A DNA stretch of 50,392 bases from Streptosporangium carneum (lineage in GTDB: Bacteria; Actinomycetota; Actinomycetes; Streptosporangiales; Streptosporangiaceae), in contig NZ_BSEV01000043.1 in NCBI RefSeq assembly GCF_027922005.1, forward strand, positions 1-50,392, read 5' to 3'. Under the pieces are notes generated by a model, which was not told where the DNA came from, made no database searches, and saw only the letters and a program-made list of their open reading frames with translations. How positions within the stretch are numbered: the first letter of the stretch is position 1; each line of letters begins with the position of its first letter. The position numbers were made by a program, and so were the translations under genes. Below are positions 31,660 through 40,073 of the stretch, in pieces.

Positions 31660-34401
31660 CTAGTCGGCGGACTTGGCCTTACGGGAACGTCGCCGCCCCC
31701 GGCCAGAAGCCTGTCCGGCTTGCGCGTCCTCACCCTGGACGTCATCAAGCGCATCGGTCACCGTATCACGACCGAACGGCTCAGTGGCCGCTACGGCGTG
31801 ACCGCCGTCCTTGGCGAGCTTCTCCGCGACGGCCTTCTCCACGGCCATCTTGCCCTGGGTTCCGCGCGGCTCCGGCTTGCCCTCGACCGGCTCGGTCGAG
31901 ACGTGCAGGCCCCGGCCGTTGCAGCACTCGCAGACGGTGGAGAAGGCCTCGAGCAGGCCCTGCCCGACCCGCTTGCGGGTCATCTGGACCAGACCGAGCG
32001 AGGTGACCTCCGCCACCTGGTGCTTGGTCCGGTCACGGGCCAGGCACTCCAGCAGCCGTCGCAGCACCAGGTCCCGGTTGTTCTCCAGCACCATGTCGAT
32101 GAAGTCGATGACGATGATGCCGCCGATGTCGCGCAGCCTGAGCTGGCGGACGATCTCCTCGGCCGCCTCCAGGTTGTTGCGGGTGACGGTCTCCTCGAGG
32201 TTTCCGCCCTGGCCGGTGAACTTGCCGGTGTTGACGTCGACCACCGTCATGGCCTCGGTCCTGTCGATCACCAGCGAGCCGCCGCTGGGCAGCCAGACCT
32301 TGCGCTCCATCGCCTTGGCGATCTGCTCGTCGATCCGGTAGGCCGCGAAGACGTCTCCCCGGTCCTCCCACCTGGTCAGGCGCTCGGCCAGGTGCGGGGC
32401 GACGTAGCGGACGTACTCGTCGACCGTCTCCCACACCTCGTCGCCCGCCACGACCAGCGAGGTGAAGTCCTCGTTGAACACGTCGCGGACCACCCGGACC
32501 GTCAGGTCGGGCTCGGAGGACAGCAGCTCGGGCGCGCTGGCCGACTTGGCCTTGCGCTGGATGTTCTCCCACTGGGCCGACAGCCTGGCCACGTCACGCC
32601 CGAGCTCCTCCTCCGAGGCGCCCTCGGCGGCCGTGCGGACGATGACGCCGGCGTTCTCCGGCATCACCTTCTTCAGGATGCTCTTGAGGCGGGTGCGCTC
32701 CTTGTCGGGGAGCTTGCGGCTGATGCCGGTCATCGAACCGTCGGGCACGTAGACCAGGTATCGGCCGGGCAGGCTGATCTGCGAGGTGAGCCGCGCGCCC
32801 TTGTGGCCGATCGGGTCCTTGGTGACCTGCACCAGCACCGACTGGCCCGACTTCAGCGCCACCTCGATGCGCTTGGGCTGGCCCTCGAGGCCCGCGGTGT
32901 CGAAGTTGACCTCACCGGCGTACAGCACCGCGTTACGGCCCTTGCCGATGTCGACGAACGCCGCCTCCATGCTGGGCAGGACGTTCTGCACCTTGCCGAG
33001 GTAGACGTTGCCCACGTAGGACTGGCTCGCCTCGCGGTTGACGTAGTGCTCGACGAGGACGCCGTCCTCGAGCACCGCGATCTGGGTCCGGCCACCGGTG
33101 CGGCGGACCACCATCACGCGCTCGACCGACTCCCGCCTGGCCAGGAACTCCGACTCGGTGATGATCGGCGGACGCCGCCTGCCGAGCTCGCGTCCCTCCC
33201 TGCGGCGCTGCTTCTTCGCCTCGAGACGGGTCGAGCCGCGCACGCTCTGCACCTCGTCGACGGAGGTGCTGCGCCCCGCGCGGGGCGCGCGGATCCGCAC
33301 CACGGTGTTCGGCGGGTCGTCGGGGACATCTCCAGCGTCGTCGGCGCCCCTGCGGCGACGACGACGGCGACGACGGGAGCTGCCGGCCTCCGGCTCCTCC
33401 TCCTGCTCGGCCTCGGCGGAGGTCTCCTCCTCCTGCTGCTCCGAGTCGTCGTCCTCGGCCTCGTCGAGCTCGCGCGTCTTGCCCCGCCCTCGGCCGCCCC
33501 TGCGGCGACGGCGACGGCGGCTGCCCGCGTCGTCGTCGCCCTCCGCCTCGTCGTCATCGGCTTCCTCCGCGCTGTCCGTCTCGGCCTCGACGGCCTCCGG
33601 CTCGGGCTGCTGGACCGCGGCGGGCTGCTGCGCCGGAGCGGAACGCACGGGCTGCTCCGCGCGGTACGGGTCGGGAGCCTGGAACAGCGGCTGGAACACC
33701 GCCGCGGGCGCCTGGAAGGCGACGGAGGGAACCTCGGAGCGGTCCTGTGCCGCCAGTCCGAACGGATCGGCGAACAGGCCGGGGCGCTGCTCCTCGACGA
33801 CGTCCTCGCCCGCGGGCTCGTCGTCCAGAGGCTCGTCGGCGGGCATCGCGAGCAGCAGCGCCGCCGCGACCTCCTCGGCCTCGGCCGTGGTGATGTCGGC
33901 GACCCGCTCCACCTCGACCGGCTCAGCCTGCGCGTCCTCCTGGACGACCTTCCTGCGGGTACGGCTGCGCTTGACCGGCGCGGGAGCCTCCTGCGCCGCC
34001 GGCTCGGGGGCCGCCTGGACGGCCTGTTCCTCCGCCTGGGCGACGGGCGGCGCGCCGGCTTCGGAGACCTCGCCCGTCGGGGCGGCCCCGTCCGCCTCCG
34101 CGACCGGCTCCACGTCCGCCTTCTTCGTACGGCTGCGCCGCGTCGTCGTGGTCGTGGTGTCCGTGGCGGCGGTTCTGCGTCTGGTGGCGCGCTTGGGCGC
34201 CGCCTCCTGCGCCGGTTCCGCCTCCTGAGCCGACGTCGGCTCGGGTTCGGCGGTCACGACCGCCGCGGGGGCCGCCTCCGGCTCCTCCGGCGGAGGACCG
34301 GCCGGACGGCTCGCGGATCGCCGGCGAGGTGTCGGCTTCTTCTGTTCGTTTGTATCCTCGCCAGGGCCGTTGGCCCCGGTGTTGGGCTCGTTGTCGAGCA
34401 T
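31660..34401 (-). CDS. rne: Ribonuclease E/G family protein
   Basis: A 913-residue endoribonuclease. About the first 420 residues are low-complexity: Glu/Ala/Pro-rich runs with Arg-rich clusters (RRRRRRGGRGRGK, RRRRRRRRRG). The catalytic part follows at about 425-850: S1 domain (SYVGNVYLGKVQNVLPSMEAAFVDIGKGRNAVLY), DNase-I-like region with the two metal aspartates (VVDVNTGKF and IIVIDFIDM), and the zinc-link cysteines CECCNGRG. It processes rRNA and decays mRNA. The catalytic half lies C-terminal, the reverse of E. coli RNase E but usual in actinobacteria. It lies upstream of rplU. Confidence 0.96.
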   Translation of the reverse strand: MLDNEPNTGANGPGEDTNEQKKPTPRRRSASRPAGPPPEEPEAAPAAVVTAEPEPTSAQEAEPAQEAAPKRATRRRTAATDTTTTTTRRSRTKKADVEPVAEADGAAPTGEVSEAGAPPVAQAEEQAVQAAPEPAAQEAPAPVKRSRTRRKVVQEDAQAEPVEVERVADITTAEAEEVAAALLLAMPADEPLDDEPAGEDVVEEQRPGLFADPFGLAAQDRSEVPSVAFQAPAAVFQPLFQAPDPYRAEQPVRSAPAQQPAAVQQPEPEAVEAETDSAEEADDDEAEGDDDAGSRRRRRRRGGRGRGKTRELDEAEDDDSEQQEEETSAEAEQEEEPEAGSSRRRRRRRRRGADDAGDVPDDPPNTVVRIRAPRAGRSTSVDEVQSVRGSTRLEAKKQRRREGRELGRRRPPIITESEFLARRESVERVMVVRRTGGRTQIAVLEDGVLVEHYVNREASQSYVGNVYLGKVQNVLPSMEAAFVDIGKGRNAVLYAGEVNFDTAGLEGQPKRIEVALKSGQSVLVQVTKDPIGHKGARLTSQISLPGRYLVYVPDGSMTGISRKLPDKERTRLKSILKKVMPENAGVIVRTAAEGASEEELGRDVARLSAQWENIQRKAKSASAPELLSSEPDLTVRVVRDVFNEDFTSLVVAGDEVWETVDEYVRYVAPHLAERLTRWEDRGDVFAAYRIDEQIAKAMERKVWLPSGGSLVIDRTEAMTVVDVNTGKFTGQGGNLEETVTRNNLEAAEEIVRQLRLRDIGGIIVIDFIDMVLENNRDLVLRRLLECLARDRTKHQVAEVTSLGLVQMTRKRVGQGLLEAFSTVCECCNGRGLHVSTEPVEGKPEPRGTQGKMAVEKAVAEKLAKDGGHAVAATEPFGRDTVTDALDDVQGEDAQAGQASGRGRRRSRKAKSAD

Positions 34402-34498
34402 GCGGGCGCTCTCCCGTCAGCTCCCGGGCGCGTCTCCGCGCCGCGCGGGAGCCCTCGTCTCTCGCTGCACGCCGGGCCTCGCGGTCCGACGCCAAGTC

Positions 34499-35284
34499 CT
34501 ATAGGTCGCCGCCGACGTGCCCGCCCACCGGTTCCGTTTCGCCGCCGCGCGTAACCTCGCGGTCCAGGCCGAAGGGGTCGGCGGGCTCACCGGTGCCCAC
34601 GTCGAGCGGTCCCTGCGCCAGCCTGGTCACCTCGGGGGGCACCGGCGGCGCGAAGCCAGCCACAAGACGCAGTCCGGTAAGAACGTCGTCGGGTCGAACG
34701 GCAGGAGTTGCGTGCCGTACAACCATGCGAAGTATGACACATGGCTGACTGGACGCCTGACCTGCTGTTGTCTCAGTTCCCTCAACAACCTCGAGGCTCA
34801 GCACGGCCTCCCTGGCGTCGAAACGGCGCAGCCCCTTCTTGGTGAGGCGCTCGACGTCGACGCGCTCGGCGGCGTTGAACCCCTCGACCGCCGCCACCGC
34901 GAGGGCGGAATCGGCCTTCGGCAGCCGTATCTCCCACGCCGAGCACTCAAGGCGGTCGGCCAGGCTCCCCTCCGTCGCCTCGACGACGGCCAACACGTCC
35001 AGGCCGGGCGGAAGCGAGGTGTCCAGCGCGGCGCGCAGCAGTTCGGGGTCACACCGCCGGGTCACGCTGATCTCGAGGTACTCGGCCTCGCTCGCGACTC
35101 CGGTGGGTGCGGCGGCGCCCACGTAGGAGATCCTGGGGTGGGGTGAGAAGCCCGCGCTGAAAGCGACCGGGACGTCGGCTCGCCGGACCGCGCGTTCCAC
35201 GGCTCGGGAGATGTCACGGTGGCTGGTGAACCGCAGGCGGCCGCGCTTGGCGTAGCGAACACGCAGGCGCTGCGCCACCGGCAC
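34499..35284 (-). CDS. TIGR03936-family (DUF2344) protein, radical-SAM-associated
   Basis: A 261-residue protein with the family N-terminus QRLRVRYAKRGRLRFTSHRDISRAVERAVRRADVPVAFSAGFSPHPRISY. It is almost always next to, or fused with, a TIGR03960 radical-SAM protein, as here. Function is unsettled; an RNA-modification role is plausible because rne, rplU and rpmA follow. It starts with GTG. A hairpin (35354-35381) lies in the 97-base gap before it. Confidence 0.93.
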   Translation of the reverse strand: MPVAQRLRVRYAKRGRLRFTSHRDISRAVERAVRRADVPVAFSAGFSPHPRISYVGAAAPTGVASEAEYLEISVTRRCDPELLRAALDTSLPPGLDVLAVVEATEGSLADRLECSAWEIRLPKADSALAVAAVEGFNAAERVDVERLTKKGLRRFDAREAVLSLEVVEGTETTAGQASSQPCVILRMVVRHATPAVRPDDVLTGLRLVAGFAPPVPPEVTRLAQGPLDVGTGEPADPFGLDREVTRGGETEPVGGHVGGDL

Positions 35285-35353
35285 GGGCGGAGGTCCGTCG
35301 GGAACGGGTTTCAGAGTGGTGTCGTCCTTCCCAAGTCGTGGTCGTCGTTCCAG

Positions 35354-35381
35354 GATAGGCCGTGCTCACGCACGGCCTATC
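35354..35381 (-). terminator. Hairpin after the radical-SAM gene
   Basis: GATAGGCCGTG and CACGGCCTATC form a perfect 11-bp stem with a six-base loop, directly at the stop codon (35382-35384). There is no T-run, so it may attenuate rather than end transcription. Confidence 0.6.
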
Positions 35382-37292
35382 TCAGACAACCGTCAGTGGC
35401 AGCAGCTTCTTCCCCGTCGGCCCGATCTGGATCTCGGTGCCCATGGTGGGGCAGACGCCGCAGTCGTAGCACGGGGTCCAGCGGCAGTCCTCGACCTCCA
35501 CGTCGTTGACCGCGTCACGCCAGTCCTGCCAGAGCCACTCGCGGTCGAGACCGGCGTCGAGGTGGTCCCAGGGCAGCACCTCGTTCTCCTCGCGTTCCCG
35601 CGTGGTGTACCAGTCGACGTCGAGGTCGGCCTTGGCGGCGGCGTCCATCCAGCGCTGGTAGGAGAAGTGCTCGCTCCAGCCGTCGAACCGGCCGCCGTCC
35701 TCCCACACCGCGCGGATGACCTTGCCCACCCTGCGGTCGCCCCGGGAGAGCAGGCCCTCCACGATCGAGGGCTTGCCGTCGTGGTAGCGCAGGCCGATGG
35801 CCCTGCCGTACTCCTTGTCGCCGCGCAGGGCGTCCTTCAACGCCTTGAGCCTGTGGTCGACGACCTCGTGGGAGGCCTGGGCGGCCCACTGGAACGGCGT
35901 GTGCGGCTTGGGCACGAACCCGCCGATGGAGACCGTGCAGCGGACGTCGCGGGACCCGCTGGCCTCGCGTCCCGCCTTGATGACCTTCCTGGCCAGGTCG
36001 GCGATGCCCAGGACGTCGACGTCCTCCTCGGTGGGCAGGCCGCACATGAAGTAGAGCTTCACCTGCCGCCAGCCCTGGCTGTAGGCCGTGGAGACGGTCC
36101 TGATCAGGTCTTCCTCGGTGACCATCTTGTTGATCACCTTGCGCATCCGCTCCGAGCCGCCCTCTGGGGCGAACGTCAGGCCCGAACGGCGGCCGTTGCG
36201 GGAGAACTCGTTCGCCAGGTCGATGTTGAAGGCGTCGACCCTGGTCGAGGGCAGCGACAACGAGGTGTTGGTGCCCTCGTAGCGGTCGGCCAGGCCCTTG
36301 GCGACCTCGCCGATCTCGGAGTGGTCCGCCGACGACAGCGACAGCAGGCCGACCTCGTTGAAGCCGGACGCCCTGACGCCCGCGTCGACCATGTCGCCGA
36401 TCGTGGTGATCGAGCGCTCCCGGACCGGACGGGTGATCATGCCCGCCTGGCAGAAACGGCACCCGCGCGTGCAGCCGCGGAAGATCTCCACGCTGAACCG
36501 CTCGTGCACGGTCTCCGCCAGCGGAACCAGGGGCTTCTTCGGGTAGGGCCACTCGTCGAGGTCCATGACCGTGTGCTTGTGCACCCGCCACGGCACGCCG
36601 GACCGGTTCGGCGCGACGCGCTGGATCCGACCGTCCGCGTGGTAGTCGACGTCGTAGAACTTCGGCACGTACACGCCGCCGGACTCGGCCAGCCGCATCA
36701 GCAGCTCGTCGCGCCCGCCCGGCGAGCCCTCCGCCTTCCACTCGCGGATGACCTCGGTGATCGCGATGGCGACCTGCTCGCCGTCTCCCAGCACCGCGGC
36801 GTCGAGGAAGTCGGCGATCGGCTCGGGGTTGAAGGCCGCGTGACCGCCCGCGAGGACGATCGGATCGTCCTCGCCCCGGTCCGCGGCCTCCAGCGGAATG
36901 CCCGCCAGGTCCAGCGCGGTGAGCATGTTGGTGTAGCCGAGCTCGGTGGAGAAGGAGATCCCGAACACGTCGAACGCCCGCACGGGGCGGTGCGCGTCGA
37001 CGGTGAACTGGGGAACACCCTCGGCCCTCATGAGCGCCTCGAGGTCGGGCCAGACCGCGTAGGTCCGCTCGGCCAGCGTCTCCGGCATCTCGTTGAGGAT
37101 CTCGTAGAGGATCTGGACACCCTGGTTCGGCAGGCCGACCTCGTAGGCGTCCGGATACATCAGAGCCCAGCGGACCGTCGTCTCGTCCCAGCTTTTGACG
37201 GTCGAGTTGAGCTCACCTCCGACGTACTGGATCGGCTTCTGCACCTTGGGCAGGAGCGCTTCCAGGCGGGGAAACAACGACTCGACAGGCAT
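35382..37292 (-). CDS. TIGR03960-family radical SAM protein
   Basis: A 636-residue B12-binding-like radical SAM protein. The N-terminal part (ALMYPDAYEVGLPNQGVQILYEILNE, then FDVFGISFSTELGYTNMLTALDLAGIPL) resembles a cobalamin-type domain. The [4Fe-4S] motif is CTRGCRFC in EIFRGCTRGCRFCQAGMITRPVRERS. The C-terminal DUF2344-type partner is the separate next gene. Extra cysteines close the protein (CRWTPCYDCGVCPTMGTEI) and may hold a second cluster. It probably modifies RNA or protein; the substrate is unknown. Confidence 0.95.
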   Translation of the reverse strand: MPVESLFPRLEALLPKVQKPIQYVGGELNSTVKSWDETTVRWALMYPDAYEVGLPNQGVQILYEILNEMPETLAERTYAVWPDLEALMRAEGVPQFTVDAHRPVRAFDVFGISFSTELGYTNMLTALDLAGIPLEAADRGEDDPIVLAGGHAAFNPEPIADFLDAAVLGDGEQVAIAITEVIREWKAEGSPGGRDELLMRLAESGGVYVPKFYDVDYHADGRIQRVAPNRSGVPWRVHKHTVMDLDEWPYPKKPLVPLAETVHERFSVEIFRGCTRGCRFCQAGMITRPVRERSITTIGDMVDAGVRASGFNEVGLLSLSSADHSEIGEVAKGLADRYEGTNTSLSLPSTRVDAFNIDLANEFSRNGRRSGLTFAPEGGSERMRKVINKMVTEEDLIRTVSTAYSQGWRQVKLYFMCGLPTEEDVDVLGIADLARKVIKAGREASGSRDVRCTVSIGGFVPKPHTPFQWAAQASHEVVDHRLKALKDALRGDKEYGRAIGLRYHDGKPSIVEGLLSRGDRRVGKVIRAVWEDGGRFDGWSEHFSYQRWMDAAAKADLDVDWYTTREREENEVLPWDHLDAGLDREWLWQDWRDAVNDVEVEDCRWTPCYDCGVCPTMGTEIQIGPTGKKLLPLTVV

Positions 37293-37310
37293 ACAGCCAA
37301 GACTATCCGT

Positions 37311-38207
37311 CTAGAAAGGGTGCCACAGGCGGTCGTCGCCCGCCCTCAGCGAATCGAGCCGGTGACGCAGCTCGGCGTGAGCGGCCTCGTCGCGGTGGGC
37401 GTTGCGCAGCACGGCGGTGAGGGTCTGCAGCTCACGCATGTCGCGCAGCACCGGATAGCCCTCCCACTTCGTCGCGTCGTAACCGTAGGCCTGGCTGAAA
37501 TTGCCGCGCTGACGCTCGGTCAGCCCGAACCGCACTCCCGCGAGTGTCGGGATCAGGTCGATCTCCCTCGGCCCCGCGCACACCCCGTCCCAGTCGCACA
37601 GCAGGAAGCCGTCACGAGTGCGGATCATGTTCCCGCGGTGGGCGTCGGCGTGCACGAGCCCGTACGGCAGCGCGAACTCAAGCCGCTCGTAGTAGGTCTC
37701 CGCCAGACTCTCGCAACGTTCCAGGAGCCAGCTCCGGTCCTTCTCCTCGAGCGCGAGACCGGCCTGGATGGCCCTGCGCACCCCGCTGAACGGGTCGTGG
37801 GTCGGCAGGTCGAACGGCACGGGCGGCAGGTCGTGCAGCCGCCGCAGCAGCGGCCCCAGCTGCGCCGGGTCCGGCGGCGGGCCGATGTGCTCCTCGTGGT
37901 GCCAGAAGGTCGCCAGGAACCCGTCGGCGACGACCGGCTGCTTGCCCTCAAGCGGCCTGATGGTGGGGAACCCCTGCTCGACGAGCCAGCGCGTGACCTT
38001 GATCGAGGTCACCAGGCGGTCGAACTTGCCGGGGGTGTTCGCCTGCGCCAGCCGTACCACCACCCGCTCGGCGGGCAGGTGGTAGACGGTGTTGGCGAAG
38101 TCACGCAGCAGCCTGACACCGCCCGCGTCCAGGCCTGCCTTCTGGCATGCCTCGTTCAGTGCCAAGGCTGCCCTGGTGAGGAGCGAGCCCTCGGCGGCAA
38201 TCGTCAT
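37311..38207 (-). CDS. APH-type phosphotransferase family protein
   Basis: A 298-residue protein-kinase-like phosphotransferase of the aminoglycoside/choline kinase type. The Brenner motif is GLVHADAHRGNM and the metal motif is LLCDWDGVCAGPREIDLIP. The N-lobe has ERVVVRLAQ for ATP binding. It is probably not a drug-resistance gene: it sits in the core block, and its start overlaps the HTH/TPR gene stop (ATGA at 38204-38207), indicating tight coupling. The substrate is unknown. Confidence 0.9.
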   Translation of the reverse strand: MTIAAEGSLLTRAALALNEACQKAGLDAGGVRLLRDFANTVYHLPAERVVVRLAQANTPGKFDRLVTSIKVTRWLVEQGFPTIRPLEGKQPVVADGFLATFWHHEEHIGPPPDPAQLGPLLRRLHDLPPVPFDLPTHDPFSGVRRAIQAGLALEEKDRSWLLERCESLAETYYERLEFALPYGLVHADAHRGNMIRTRDGFLLCDWDGVCAGPREIDLIPTLAGVRFGLTERQRGNFSQAYGYDATKWEGYPVLRDMRELQTLTAVLRNAHRDEAAHAELRHRLDSLRAGDDRLWHPF

Positions 38208-39631
38208 CGTCCGCTCCTGTCTGAAATGGCGTGCCGGGCCCGCTGGGGCAGGCCGACCGCGCAGAAACTCTCGATCCGCCTGGCCAGCTGCTGCCCTCCC
38301 GGACGGGAGGAAAGCAGCTCACGGCCCATGCTGAGGGTCGTGCCCAGGCTGCTGATGCGTCTGTCGGGCGCGAGCTCGAGGATCGGCGCCATCGCCTCCT
38401 CCGCGCCCGTGGCGTCGTCCTCCATGATGTGGGCGACCGTCAGGTGCGCGCTGGCCATGGACTCGCACCCGTACGAGCGGTTCTCCGGCTCGCCCGAGGC
38501 GTACAGGGCCAGCGACTCGCGTGCCGCCACGATGGCCGAGGCCGGGTCGTCGAGGTGCAGGTGCGTGACGGCGGCGTAGTAACGCTCCTTGGCCGGCCGG
38601 AAGGCGAACTCCCCGCCGATCTCGTCGTGCAGCTCGTCCGCTCCGGCGAGCCGCGCGTCCTCCGCCTCGCGGAGCGCCTCGGCCGCCTCTCGCCTGCGGC
38701 CGAGCAGGGCGTAGGAGCGGGCCCGCAACATGTGCAGGCGGGTGGCGCCCGAGCCGGTGCGCAGGCAGGTCAGGCCCTCCTCCGCGTATCTGGCGGCGTC
38801 GCTGTAGCGGCGGTCCCACAGGGCGACCGAGGACTGCATGCCGCGCGCCCATCCCATCAGCGCGCTGTGCCCGGCGACCTTGCCGTAGGTCCACGCGGCG
38901 CGCGCGAGGGTGTCGGCGGGGATGCGACGGTCCATGTCCATGCTGACGTTGGCCATCAGCCCGCACAACGCGCCGGTGAGGAAGTAGAGCTCCCTCGCCT
39001 GACCGGGGTGGATGCGCTTGTCCAGCGCCCTCCTGGTGCGTTCCTGCAGCTCCCGCATCTCCACGAACAGCGGCAGCGGCGCCTCGGCGACGTAGCGCTT
39101 GCCGACCCAGATCACCTGGGTGCGCAGGCGCTCCAACGCTCCCGCGCCCAGCTCGCTCGCCTCGGCCTCCTCCGCGTGCGCGCCCGCCTCGTCGGCCGCC
39201 ACGGTGATCAGGTCGAGGGCCGGCGGCGCGGACGGCGCGGAACGCAGCTCCTCGGGGGTGTAGTCGTTGGCGAAGCCGAGCTGGACGGGACCGGTCTCGA
39301 AGAGCCTGCACAGCAGGTCGGTGTAGTCACGGTCAGGGCGCGAACCGGCCTCCCACTCCCGCCAGGAGCGCTCGGTCAGCCCTCGCCGCTTGACGCCCTC
39401 CCTGTCGCACAGGGCGTGGAACTGCTCGATGGCCTCCTCCACGGTCCAGCCGTGGGCCAGCCTCCGGCACTTGAACCAGCTCTGCTGCGGGCAGCAGGTG
39501 TGGATCTCCTCGACCATCTGCTGGATGACGGCCGCGGAAGGCGGCCCGGGCAGGGCCGCCAACGTACGGTTACGAATGATCGTGGCACAGGCCAGGGCGG
39601 CGCGGTCTCCGCCCCGGGAGTTCTGGGTCAT
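38204..39631 (-). CDS. HTH/TPR-type regulator
   Basis: A 475-residue protein. An XRE-like HTH is visible at about 52-110 (WFKCRRLAHGWTVEEAIEQFHALCDREGVKRRGLTERSWREWEAGSRPDRDYTDLLCRLF). The rest is helical and TPR-like (from about 170), a layout typical of actinomycete regulators that bind peptides or partner proteins. The last codons overlap the APH-type gene. It may sense or control the kinase product. Alternatives such as a cryptic chaperone cannot be excluded. Confidence 0.85.
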   Translation of the reverse strand: MTQNSRGGDRAALACATIIRNRTLAALPGPPSAAVIQQMVEEIHTCCPQQSWFKCRRLAHGWTVEEAIEQFHALCDREGVKRRGLTERSWREWEAGSRPDRDYTDLLCRLFETGPVQLGFANDYTPEELRSAPSAPPALDLITVAADEAGAHAEEAEASELGAGALERLRTQVIWVGKRYVAEAPLPLFVEMRELQERTRRALDKRIHPGQARELYFLTGALCGLMANVSMDMDRRIPADTLARAAWTYGKVAGHSALMGWARGMQSSVALWDRRYSDAARYAEEGLTCLRTGSGATRLHMLRARSYALLGRRREAAEALREAEDARLAGADELHDEIGGEFAFRPAKERYYAAVTHLHLDDPASAIVAARESLALYASGEPENRSYGCESMASAHLTVAHIMEDDATGAEEAMAPILELAPDRRISSLGTTLSMGRELLSSRPGGQQLARRIESFCAVGLPQRARHAISDRSGR

Positions 39632-39734
39632 AGGCTCTTTCGGCCCTTTCCCGATGGGGTCGCCCCCACGCTAGTGGTTTGGTCGACACCGGGTGGACCT
39701 GAGAGCTTTTCGCCGGTTGGGGAGAGCGCCCCCC

Positions 39735-39959
39735 TCATGAACCGTTACCGCCGAAGGGCACCACGGTCCCGCCGTTGCGGAGCTGCGCCTGGAACAGCTG
39801 CCCGCACAGGCTGCTCGGAGTTTCGGCGAACCAGACCGCGGGTGGACTACCCGCCGAAACCGCGGCCCAACGCCCCTTGCTGAACACGATCCGATAGTCG
39901 GGAAACGCTGTCCGCAGCAGTTCCAACGCCCGTTGCCGCTCGGCGAGCTCCGATGTCAC
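39735..39959 (-). CDS. Small hypothetical protein, 74 aa
   Basis: A 74-residue ORF, MTSELAERQRALELLRTAFPDYRIVFSKGRWAAVSAGSPPAVWFAETPSSLCGQLFQAQL and on. The helix-strand mix, GTG start and GGAGGAG four bases upstream support a real gene. It is not a DUF397 protein, the usual small partner of XRE regulators. It precedes the HTH/TPR gene on the same strand by 103 bases and could be its partner. Two TCCGTCATCG direct repeats (39966 and 39981) lie upstream. Confidence 0.7.
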   Translation of the reverse strand: MTSELAERQRALELLRTAFPDYRIVFSKGRWAAVSAGSPPAVWFAETPSSLCGQLFQAQLRNGGTVVPFGGNGS

Positions 39960-39998
39960 GGCTCCTCCGTCATCGCGAGTTCCGTCATCGTTCCCAGA

Positions 39999-40048
39999 AT
40001 GTTCGCTTGACTCACAGAAATCCAGTGAGAATTAAGGGGAGCGAACAT
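39999..40048. repeat. Nested inverted repeat after rodA
   Basis: Outer arms ATGTTCGCT (39999-40007) and AGCGAACAT (40040-40048) enclose inner arms TCAC and GTGA (about 40012-40028). It lies between the rodA stop (40074) and the small ORF start (39959). It could be a terminator without T-run or an operator for the small ORF and HTH/TPR gene. Confidence 0.6.
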
Positions 40049-40073
40049 GCGGACGGCTCTCATGTTGGCTGAT

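Noticed and set aside
31504..34554. 1016-residue plus-strand ORF opposite rne
   Set aside because: It is a shadow of rne; long Leu/Arg runs mirror the acidic and Arg repeats on the coding strand.
37311..38207. Aminoglycoside resistance gene
   Set aside because: The family match is to the broad APH fold only; core-block location and coupling to a regulator argue against a dedicated resistance gene.
35316..38579. 1087-residue plus-strand ORF
   Set aside because: It is antisense to three clear genes (radical SAM, APH-type, HTH/TPR), with no domains.
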